DNA of 39,826 bases from Ruminococcus sp. GTDB lineage: Bacteria > Bacillota_A > Clostridia > Oscillospirales > Ruminococcaceae. Both the position numbers and the translations under genes were made by a program. Shown here in pieces: positions 23,905 to 30,578 of the stretch (positions are counted from its first letter, which is position 1; each line of letters starts with the position of its first letter). The notes under the pieces were generated by a model. It saw only the letters and a program-made list of their open reading frames with translations, was not told the origin of the DNA and ran no database searches. The stretch spans positions 1-39,826 of the forward strand of contig NZ_JAIKXF010000089.1 in the NCBI RefSeq assembly GCF_024684275.1, given 5' to 3'.

Positions 23905-25233
23905 ATGTTTTTTGCAGCTAATTATATTTCCGGAGCGGCGTTGTACATTTTTGCGTTCGTAACATTCGGAAAGATTTATGAATCAAGAAAATGTCATGCG
24001 GTATTAAAAATAATATATGTAGTTTTGGCAGCATTGCTCCATGCATTCGTAAATTCCTTTGAAATGCCTGTTTTTAATGTTTCATATGCATATTTTTCAC
24101 TGCTTATACTGACTATCCTGTTTTATAAGCCGAAATATCTTAATTTCCTTATATATAATGCCATATTTTTTGTCATAATGGCTATAATAGAGATGCTTTC
24201 GGGAATGCTGCTTTCATGCCTGATAGGCGTAGAGTCACCGGAGATAAAGGATACGATAGAGCTGTATATTGCAGGCAATTTGCTGAGCTGGGTATTTATG
24301 ATAGCCGCTGCAAAGTGCTTTATATTGTATATTTCCGAAAACGGCTTCAGCTCCATAAGATTGCAGGAGATAATAATGTTCTTCATACTCATAGTCGGAG
24401 AGATAATCATTTTCCAGTACATATACAATACTATCATGGAGGGCGAAGCAGGCTATGGCATCGTTATTATCCTGCTGATATTCTTTGCACTTGACCTTTA
24501 TCTTACCTATCTTCTGCGAACTCTTTCAAAGACATATAAAACTGAGAAAGAGCTGGAGCTTGTATCTCAGCAGTCTGTATTACAGCTGAAAGCCTATAAC
24601 GAGCTGAACGAGAAGTATAACGCTTCAAGGCGTGTTATCCACGATGTAAAGAAGCACATTGCCTCTCTTGAGGGACTCATAAATGCAAACAAGGCAGAAG
24701 AAGCAGGACATTATAAGGACCTGCTCAATGCTGAGCTCGACAAGCTCATGCCCCGTTTTGAGTGCGAGGATCCTATTCTTACGGTAGTTATCAACAACAA
24801 GCTGGATACCGCAGAATCCATGAATGTCGATTTCCGCGTAGATGCAGAATATACTAATATAAGCTTTATTTCAAATCTTGATGTTACGGCGATATTCTCA
24901 AATCTGCTGGACAATGCCTTTGAAGCCTGCAGCGAACTCCCTGAGGACAAGCGCCGCGTATGGCTGTCTATAACACGCCGGAACTACTTTGTGTTCATCT
25001 ACCTCGAAAACAGCTTCGACAAGGTATCCACCACCGCAAAGAACGAATTCAGGAGCACCAAGAAGGGCCACCACGGAATAGGTATGTCAAATATACGAAA
25101 TGCCTGTGCAAAGTACAACGGCAGCTTCAATGCCCATGTTGAGGATAATCTTTTCATCACAGAGCTGCTTATCCCTATTCCCGACGATAATGAAAAGCAG
25201 CCTGAAACAGCTGCAAAAAAGACAGCAGTATGA
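23905..25233 (+). CDS. agrC: AgrC-like sensor histidine kinase (GHKL type)
   Basis: Membrane histidine kinase of 442 residues and the likely receptor for the processed AgrD peptide. Six or seven hydrophobic segments lie in residues 1-205. A coiled-coil-like linker (about 206-240) leads to the dimerisation site with phospho-acceptor His246 in RRVIHDVKKH. The ATPase part has the N-box FSNLLDNAFEAC (about 331-342) and the glycine box KGHHGIGMSN. This architecture is that of peptide-sensing HPK10 kinases such as AgrC. It starts four bases after the response regulator stop, so agrB, the regulator and the kinase form one tight operon. The C-terminal tail after about 425 is Lys/Glu-rich and probably disordered. 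Confidence 0.92.
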   Translation: MFFAANYISGAALYIFAFVTFGKIYESRKCHAVLKIIYVVLAALLHAFVNSFEMPVFNVSYAYFSLLILTILFYKPKYLNFLIYNAIFFVIMAIIEMLSGMLLSCLIGVESPEIKDTIELYIAGNLLSWVFMIAAAKCFILYISENGFSSIRLQEIIMFFILIVGEIIIFQYIYNTIMEGEAGYGIVIILLIFFALDLYLTYLLRTLSKTYKTEKELELVSQQSVLQLKAYNELNEKYNASRRVIHDVKKHIASLEGLINANKAEEAGHYKDLLNAELDKLMPRFECEDPILTVVINNKLDTAESMNVDFRVDAEYTNISFISNLDVTAIFSNLLDNAFEACSELPEDKRRVWLSITRRNYFVFIYLENSFDKVSTTAKNEFRSTKKGHHGIGMSNIRNACAKYNGSFNAHVEDNLFITELLIPIPDDNEKQPETAAKKTAV

Positions 25234-25258
25234 GGCTTTCGGGACTTAAAATATAATA

Positions 25259-25310
25259 TACCGTTAAACCTCAACAAAAAAATTATTACTGTAAGAAAAT
25301 TACCGTTAAA
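25259..25310 (+). promoter_or_regulatory. Candidate LytTR-regulator sites upstream of agrD
   Basis: TACCGTTAAA occurs twice (25259-25268 and 25301-25310), exactly 42 bp apart, which is four helical turns. It resembles the nine-base half site of LytTR regulators (staphylococcal AgrA binds ACAGTTAAG-like repeats). A third similar site, ACCGTTCAG, is at 25700-25708. Confidence 0.45.
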
Positions 25311-25361
25311 TATGAACTATGAGGATAAAAATGCAAATAAGCGGCGTTTAGTGCAAAGGTA

Positions 25362-25389
25362 TTGACTTTTCGGGCTTGCGAAATATAAT
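25362..25389 (+). promoter_or_regulatory. Promoter of agrD
   Basis: TTGACT (25362-25367), 16 bases, TATAAT (25384-25389). It predicts a start near 25396 and a leader of about 53 nt with a small AGGC/GCCT hairpin. Confidence 0.75.
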
Positions 25390-25448
25390 AATATTATAGG
25401 CGTCGCCCCAAAGGTGCCTGCACTATCATTATTCAGGAGGAATTCATC

Positions 25449-25604
25449 ATGAAGAAAACTCGGAATACTGTCAGATCAATAATAATGAAGACAATCGTTT
25501 CAAAATCTGTAAAGGCAGCAGAGCAGAATGCAAATTCCGCCTGCATATGGATGTTTAATCAACCAGAGCCCCCCAAGGATCTCAAGAAACTCAGAAAATT
25601 TTAA
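25449..25604 (+). CDS. agrD: AgrD-like autoinducing peptide precursor (51 aa)
   Basis: A 51-codon gene missed by length-filtered gene finding. AGGAGG lies eight bases before the ATG. The peptide has a basic, amphipathic N-terminal part (MKKTRNTVRSIIMKTIV), then NSACIWMF, then the tail NQPEPPKDLKKLRKF. The tail aligns with the staphylococcal AgrD tail DEVEVPKELTQL without gaps (E-x-P-K-D/E-L-x-x-L). By analogy AgrB should cut after Phe36 and close a thiolactone from Cys32 to Phe36, giving a Cys-Ile-Trp-Met-Phe ring; the N-terminal tail length is not predictable. The gene has its own promoter 215 bp after the kinase gene, unlike the staphylococcal B-D-C-A order. Confidence 0.9.
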   Translation: MKKTRNTVRSIIMKTIVSKSVKAAEQNANSACIWMFNQPEPPKDLKKLRKF

Positions 25605-25934
25605 CCATCACTTTACATAAAACATCGATCCCCTTTAAAAATTTTCCATCTAATCCTAAATACTTCATTAAATTTTCCTGATAATAATATTGCATCTTTA
25701 CCGTTCAGAAAACGCCATTTGATCCTACTACCTGATCCATATCCAACATTCCAGCACACAAAGAATCATCACAGAAAACTACGCATTATTTATCTATTTA
25801 TTGACAGGCAATGAGAGCGTAGTCACTTTTCGGGCGGCTAACCTAAAAACGCAGGCGAAGGTCATAATATAAATAAAGTGACTGTTTCTATGCTTGTCGG
25901 ATCCTTTATAAGACTATACCATTCATATCCCTGA

Positions 25935-25997
25935 ACGGAAAAATGTATGCTTTCGCCCCCCGACAGCATGACATTTTTCCGTCCACCCCCCTTTTTT
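25935..25997 (+). ncRNA. Long hairpin with C-rich loop, candidate RNA element
   Basis: ACGGAAAAATGT (25935-25946) pairs perfectly with ACATTTTTCCGT (25971-25982). Inside it ATGCT (25947-25951) pairs with AGCAT (25965-25969), leaving one bulged G. That gives 17 bp in all around a 13-base loop containing six C. A second run of six C (25986-25991) and then six T (25992-25997) follow. It may be the 3' end of the agrD transcript or part of a separate RNA. C-rich loops can pair with Shine-Dalgarno sequences. Confidence 0.5.
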
Positions 25998-26273
25998 AAC
26001 GGTGATTTATCATTGGTATGCCGTTACTTATTCGGAACAAACAATGAGCACATAAAGCTTTCAGATCTCTCTTAAAAAAACCATCTCTATAAAACACTTG
26101 AAAGAAAAAACAAAATTCAGAATTTCCTTTTCAATTGCTTGTTTCGCAGTAAATCATACAGTGATTTTTCATACATCGGGAGTTCCGCTTCAGCTTCCGG
26201 CAGAAAAGTTCGTTCATATTGGACGGGCTTTTTTGTTTTTCGCGGCAATTTACAGTTTAGTCACAGATATATC

Positions 26274-26302
26274 TTGACTTTTTTGAAAGTAAATGATAAA
26301 AT
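26274..26302 (+). promoter_or_regulatory. Promoter of the P-type ATPase
   Basis: TTGACT (26274-26279), 17 bases, TAAAAT (26297-26302), with a leader of about 65 nt. Confidence 0.65.
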
Positions 26303-26371
26303 ATTATCTGTTTAGTATTGTAGTGAAGGGATACGCCTTTTCATCAGTACAACGGATATTGGAGGAAAATA

Positions 26372-28996
26372 ATGAAACACTATCTTGAAACCACAGAAAG
26401 TGTCCTTAAAGAAGTCGAGAGCTCGGCTTCGGGACTAACAGCTGAGGAAGCTGCAAAACGCCTTGAAAAGGTAGGCCAGAACAAGCTTGACGAAGCTCCT
26501 AAGCCTACTCTGCTTGCAAGGTTCATTGAACAGTTCAAAAACCCTATGATACTTGTGCTCATTGCAGCGGCGGTCATTTCCGCAGTTACAGGTATCATCT
26601 CTGAGGGCAAGCTTGACGCGGACGTATTCATTATCCTGTTCGTTGTCATCGCAAACGCTGTTCTCGGTGTATATCAGGAAAACAAGGCAGAATCCGCTAT
26701 CGAAGCATTGCAGGCTATGAGCGCCGCACAGAGCAAGGTTTACCGCTCCGGAGAGCTGGTAGTTATACCGAGCTCAGACCTTGTGCCCGGTGATGTCATA
26801 GCTCTTGAAGCAGGCGACAATGTTCCTGCGGACTGCCGTATACTCGAAGCTGCTGCCTTAAAGGCTGAGGAATCAGCCCTCACAGGCGAGAGCGTGCCCT
26901 CTGAAAAGGAGAGCGATGTGCTCAGCGGCGATGAGGTACCTCTCGGAGACAGAAAGAATATGCTCTACATGGGCAGCAGTATTGCCTACGGACGTGCAGA
27001 GGCTGTAGTAGTCGCTACGGGTATGCAGACCGAAATGGGTAAGATAGCAGGCGCTATCGCCAATGCCGATGACGATGAGACTCCGCTCCAGAGAAGCCTC
27101 GACCAGCTCAGCAAGATACTTTCTATCGCGGTTCTCATTATCTGCGTTATCATACTCGGTCTGAACATCGTTCAGATGCTCGTCAGAAACGGTACTATTA
27201 CACTTCCCGGCTTCCTCAGCTCATTTATGATAGCTGTCAGCCTTGCTGTTGCGGCTATCCCTGAGGGACTTGCAGCCGTAGTAACAGTCGTTCTCTCTAT
27301 CGGCGTTACAAATATGTCAAAGCGCGGAGCTATCATACGCAGACTTACTGCTGTTGAGGCTCTCGGCTGTGCTGAGGTAATATGCTCGGATAAGACAGGT
27401 ACTCTCACACAGAACAAGATGACTGTTGTTCACGAAAATACAGATGATAAGGAGCTCCTTGCAAGAGCTATGGCTCTCTGCTGTGACGCGCAGCTCAATT
27501 CTGACGATACCGTTACAGGTGAGCCTACAGAGGCAGCTCTTGTAGCCTATGCACACAAGTGCGGACTTAAAAAGTACGAAATGGAGGCTGCAACTCCAAG
27601 AGTTGCGGAAGCCCCTTTCGATTCGCTCAGAAAGATGATGTCCACGGTACACAAGACCGATAAGGGCTATATACAGTACACAAAGGGCGCTCCCGATGAG
27701 GTGCTGAAAAACTGTACACATATGTTCAAAGAAGGCGGCGTCCGCATAATGACCGAGTCTGACAGACTTGAAATACTCCGCCGCAATAAGGAAATGGCAG
27801 ATCAGGCGCTGAGAGTTCTCCTTGCGGCTTACCGCGAGTACGACGAGCTTCCAAGCGATATTTCACCCGAGGGACTTGAACACGACCTCATCTACATCGG
27901 TATGACAGGCATGATAGATCCTGTCCGTCCCGAGGTAAAGGACGCTATCGGTCTCTGCCGCACAGCAGGCATACGTCCCGTTATGATAACAGGCGACCAC
28001 AGAGATACAGCTGTTGCTATCGCTAAGGAGCTTGGTATCCTCGGCGAGGGACAGCAGGCTCTCACAGGTGCAGAGCTTTCAAAGATACCTGATGACGAGT
28101 TCAACGCTCATGTTCAGGATTACAGTGTATATGCCCGTGTTCAGCCTGAGCACAAGGTCCGTATCGTAAACGCATGGCGTAAAAAGGGCATGACAACCGC
28201 TATGACAGGTGACGGCGTAAACGACGCTCCGTCTATCAAGAGCGCTGATATAGGCGTTGGTATGGGTATCACAGGTACAGACGTTACAAAGAACGTTGCC
28301 GATATGGTACTCACAGATGATAACTTCGCAACTATCGTAGGCGCTGTTGAGGAAGGCAGACGTATCTATGACAATATCCGCAAGGCTATACAGTTCCTGC
28401 TCTCAAGCAACCTCAGTGAGGTGCTCTGCATACTTGCAGCAACACTGTTCATCGGCGGCGGCAAGAGCATATTCAGCCCTGTACACCTGCTCTGGATAAA
28501 CCTTATATCAGACTGTTTCCCTGCAATAGCTCTTGGTATGGAGCCTGCTGAGCAGGGTATCATGTCACGTAAGCCAAGAAGCAGCAAATCACACATCTTC
28601 TCCGACGGTCTCGGCATAAATCTGCTGTGGCAGGGCGCAGTTATCGCAGCGCTTACCTTTGTTTCGTATCTTATCGGCTCAAAGACCTCTCCTGCGGCAG
28701 GCACAACAATGGCATTCATTACCCTCTGTGTATGTGAAATGCTCCACTCATGGAATATGAGAAGCCTCAGAGGCTCTATATTCACAATGAAGAAGCACAA
28801 CAAGGTGCTTATCGGAGCTATCCTGCTCTCAGCAATACTCACCGTACCCGTACTCTTTATCCCTGCACTGAGAAATATGTTCTCACTGGTTTCTCTTTCG
28901 GGTATGAATTATCTCTGGGCATTCATTGCAGGCGCCTGCATAGTGCCTGTCGTTGAGATAGTAAAGTGCTTCCAGAGAGCAGCTGTTAAAAAGTAA
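26372..28996 (+). CDS. Calcium-type P2 cation-transporting ATPase
   Basis: Membrane P-type ATPase of 874 residues, most like bacterial relatives of the SERCA/PMCA Ca2+ pumps. The actuator domain has LKAEESALTGES. The phosphorylation site is Asp340 in CSDKTGTLTQNK, and the hinge is TGDGVNDAPSIKSADIG. Membrane helix 4 carries the calcium-pump motif AAIPEGLAAVV. Helix 5 reads LLSSNLSEVLCI, keeping the Asn and Glu ligands of SERCA, and helix 6 reads INLISDCFPAIALGMEP, keeping Asn and Asp. These support Ca2+ export from the cell; Mn2+ or other ions cannot be excluded. The ATG follows TTGGAGG. A large hairpin terminator lies 31 bp after the stop. Its position beside the Agr genes may be accidental. 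Confidence 0.92.
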   Translation: MKHYLETTESVLKEVESSASGLTAEEAAKRLEKVGQNKLDEAPKPTLLARFIEQFKNPMILVLIAAAVISAVTGIISEGKLDADVFIILFVVIANAVLGVYQENKAESAIEALQAMSAAQSKVYRSGELVVIPSSDLVPGDVIALEAGDNVPADCRILEAAALKAEESALTGESVPSEKESDVLSGDEVPLGDRKNMLYMGSSIAYGRAEAVVVATGMQTEMGKIAGAIANADDDETPLQRSLDQLSKILSIAVLIICVIILGLNIVQMLVRNGTITLPGFLSSFMIAVSLAVAAIPEGLAAVVTVVLSIGVTNMSKRGAIIRRLTAVEALGCAEVICSDKTGTLTQNKMTVVHENTDDKELLARAMALCCDAQLNSDDTVTGEPTEAALVAYAHKCGLKKYEMEAATPRVAEAPFDSLRKMMSTVHKTDKGYIQYTKGAPDEVLKNCTHMFKEGGVRIMTESDRLEILRRNKEMADQALRVLLAAYREYDELPSDISPEGLEHDLIYIGMTGMIDPVRPEVKDAIGLCRTAGIRPVMITGDHRDTAVAIAKELGILGEGQQALTGAELSKIPDDEFNAHVQDYSVYARVQPEHKVRIVNAWRKKGMTTAMTGDGVNDAPSIKSADIGVGMGITGTDVTKNVADMVLTDDNFATIVGAVEEGRRIYDNIRKAIQFLLSSNLSEVLCILAATLFIGGGKSIFSPVHLLWINLISDCFPAIALGMEPAEQGIMSRKPRSSKSHIFSDGLGINLLWQGAVIAALTFVSYLIGSKTSPAAGTTMAFITLCVCEMLHSWNMRSLRGSIFTMKKHNKVLIGAILLSAILTVPVLFIPALRNMFSLVSLSGMNYLWAFIAGACIVPVVEIVKCFQRAAVKK

Positions 28997-29027
28997 ATAT
29001 ATTTCTGCCACCGGGTAGAAAATGCAA

Positions 29028-29088
29028 AAAGCATTTGTTCACACATCATTAGGTCTTAGAAGATGTGTGTGCAAATGCTTTGTTTTTT
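29028..29088 (+). terminator. Strong hairpin terminator or attenuator before the pnuC-like gene
   Basis: AAAGCATTTG (29028-29037) pairs with CAAATGCTTT (29072-29081), and CACACATC (29040-29047) with GATGTGTG (29062-29069), forming a ~19-bp stem with a T-rich tail (29083-29088). The tail runs straight into the GGAGG of the next gene. Confidence 0.8.
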
Positions 29089-29100
29089 GGAGGCGACCGC

Positions 29101-29787
29101 ATGATAAAAAGCATCAAAAGTTATTTTTCTGTAGGCGAGGTCATTCTTTGGAGCGTTTCATCGCTGCTTGTTATTATATCCTTTCTCCTGTTCGACAGAG
29201 AAAACTACCTTATACTATCTGCATCACTGACAGGCGTGACCTACCTCATATTAAACTCAAAGGGCAATCCGGCTGGTCAGGCGCTGGTTATTATTTTCAG
29301 CCTGATGTATGGGATAATATCATACAATTTTTCGTACTTCGGAGAGATGATTACCTATCTTGGCATGACAACTCCTATGGCAGTATTAGCCTTGATATCG
29401 TGGCTGAAAAATCCATACAACGGAAACAGAGCGCAGGTAAAGATCGGAGGTATAGGAAAAAACGAAGCCGTTTGCATGATGATCATGGCTGCAATAGTTA
29501 CTGTGCTGTTCTATTTTGTACTGAAAGCCTTTAATACAGCAAATATCGTCCCGAGCACTCTTTCAGTCACAACAAGCTTTATTGCCGTCTATCTTACATT
29601 CAGGAGAGATCCGTTTTACGCAATAGCTTATGCCGCCAACGATATTATTCTTATCATTTTATGGACAATGGCGAGTGTTTCAGATAGCCGCTATATATCG
29701 GTAGTTGTCTGCTTTGCAGTGTTTTTTGTCAATGATATATACAGCTTTTTTCGCTGGCAGGAGCTTAAAAAGCATCAGAACGGATAG
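29101..29787 (+). CDS. pnuC: PnuC-like nicotinamide riboside / vitamin transporter
   Basis: Integral membrane protein of 228 residues with about seven hydrophobic segments, resembling the PnuC family, which imports nicotinamide riboside for NAD synthesis. The central part, SLMYGIISYNFSYFGEMITY, matches the family's conserved YxxISYxxxxYGE-type region. The end, FFVNDIYSFFRWQEL, matches the C-terminal N-x-Y-x-F-x-x-W element. PnuC relatives also carry riboflavin or thiamine, so the substrate is inferred. The ATG at 29101 has GGAGG six bases upstream. No promoter is seen between the preceding hairpin (29028-29088) and the start, so expression probably depends on read-through from the ATPase gene, possibly regulated. 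Confidence 0.78.
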   Translation: MIKSIKSYFSVGEVILWSVSSLLVIISFLLFDRENYLILSASLTGVTYLILNSKGNPAGQALVIIFSLMYGIISYNFSYFGEMITYLGMTTPMAVLALISWLKNPYNGNRAQVKIGGIGKNEAVCMMIMAAIVTVLFYFVLKAFNTANIVPSTLSVTTSFIAVYLTFRRDPFYAIAYAANDIILIILWTMASVSDSRYISVVVCFAVFFVNDIYSFFRWQELKKHQNG

Positions 29788-29801
29788 TAAATGATCACAC
29801 A

Positions 29802-29829
29802 TTGACATTTTTTAGGATATAAGTATAAT
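29802..29829 (+). promoter_or_regulatory. Promoter of the GNAT gene
   Basis: TTGACA (29802-29807), 16 bases, TATAAT (29824-29829), directly before GGAGGTG. The leader would be very short. Confidence 0.75.
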
Positions 29830-29847
29830 AATTATGGAGGTGTTACC

Positions 29848-30345
29848 ATGAGACTAAGACCATACATACCGAGTCACGATTTCGACGCAATAAAAAACTG
29901 GGTAACTGACGAAAGGACACACGCTCTTTGGAGCGCAAAACACGCGCCCTATCCGCTGGAAAAGACCGCTTTTGAACGTTTCCTCACGGATATGTACGAA
30001 AAACACGGGGACTGTCCCTTTGCAGCCGTCACGGACGACGGTACAGTTGTGGGCTTTTTGTGCATTTCCATAGGTTATGACATCAATGAAGCAATGCTGG
30101 CATTTGTCATAGTTGATCCTGAACAGCGCGGAAACGGCTATGGGAAGGAAATGATACAGCTTGCCTCAAAATACTGCTTTGAGATACTGAAAGCAGACGC
30201 CGTACAGCTCAATGTGTTCACAGTAAACGAGGGGGCGCGCAGATGCTATGAGAGCGCAGGCTTTACCGAAAGAATAACAACTCCGAGCGCATTTGCCTAC
30301 AAGGACGAAAAATGGGGCAGATGCAATATGGTGCTGAATAAATAA
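29848..30345 (+). CDS. GNAT family N-acetyltransferase
   Basis: Acetyltransferase of 165 residues with the GNAT fold. The acetyl-CoA-binding motif A is FVIVDPEQRGNGYGKEMIQLA (Q/R-x-x-G-x-G/A), preceded by strand-forming VVGFLCISIG and followed by motif B VNEGARRCYESAGF. The N-terminal LRPYIPSHDFDAIKNWV is typical of RimJ/RimL-like acetyltransferases, but the target (protein N-terminus, antibiotic or small amine) cannot be told. GGAGGTG precedes the ATG, and a dedicated promoter and terminator make it a single-gene unit. Confidence 0.88.
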   Translation: MRLRPYIPSHDFDAIKNWVTDERTHALWSAKHAPYPLEKTAFERFLTDMYEKHGDCPFAAVTDDGTVVGFLCISIGYDINEAMLAFVIVDPEQRGNGYGKEMIQLASKYCFEILKADAVQLNVFTVNEGARRCYESAGFTERITTPSAFAYKDEKWGRCNMVLNK

Positions 30346-30355
30346 TGAGCAGTAT

Positions 30356-30383
30356 GGGCGGAATTATCCGCCCTGTTTTCTTT
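30356..30383 (+). terminator. Terminator of the GNAT gene
   Basis: GGGCGGA (30356-30362), loop ATTA, TCCGCCC (30367-30373), then a T-rich tail. Confidence 0.82.
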
Positions 30384-30468
30384 GATGTTCAATAATATTC
30401 ACAAACTTCAACAGCCGGATTTTGCAATTTTCCTAAAATTGTACTGCTTGTAAAAGAGAATTTTTATA

Positions 30469-30497
30469 TTGCAATTTGTCGTGATATATGTTATTAT
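30469..30497 (+). promoter_or_regulatory. Probable promoter of carB
   Basis: TTGCAA (30469-30474), 17 bases, TATTAT (30492-30497), a moderate match. The leader then carries two hairpins: GCCATGA-TGTT-TCATGGC (about 30516-30533) and CGTACA...TGTACG (about 30544-30563). Confidence 0.5.
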
Positions 30498-30578
30498 ATA
30501 AGGTAAGAAGTTGTGCCATGATGTTTCATGGCAAATATATCAACGTACATTTTACAGTGTACGAGTCAGGAGAATAAT

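Larger units (their letters stand above)
25605..26371 (+). other. Gene-poor gap between agrD and the P-type ATPase
   Basis: A 767-bp AT-rich stretch with no long ORF. It contains a LytTR-like site (25700-25708), a TTGACA box (25801-25806) without an evident -10, an inverted repeat AGTCACTTT/AAAGTGACT (25821-25829 and 25875-25883), and a CTTTTCGGGC box (25826-25835) shared with the agrD promoter. It also has the C-rich hairpin at 25935-25982 and the ATPase promoter at 26274-26302. On the minus strand, 26117-26248 encodes a protein-like but unsupported 43-codon frame beginning at TTG. No terminator is visible directly after agrD, so the agrD transcript may run to about 25997. Confidence 0.6.

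Noticed and set aside
25591..25695. 34-codon minus-strand ORF opposite the agrD 3' end
   Set aside because: Only weak ribosome-site candidates and no recognisable peptide features; the length is expected by chance in AT-rich DNA.
30498..30578. PyrR-binding attenuator upstream of carB
   Set aside because: The conserved PyrR loop sequence and a terminator are absent.
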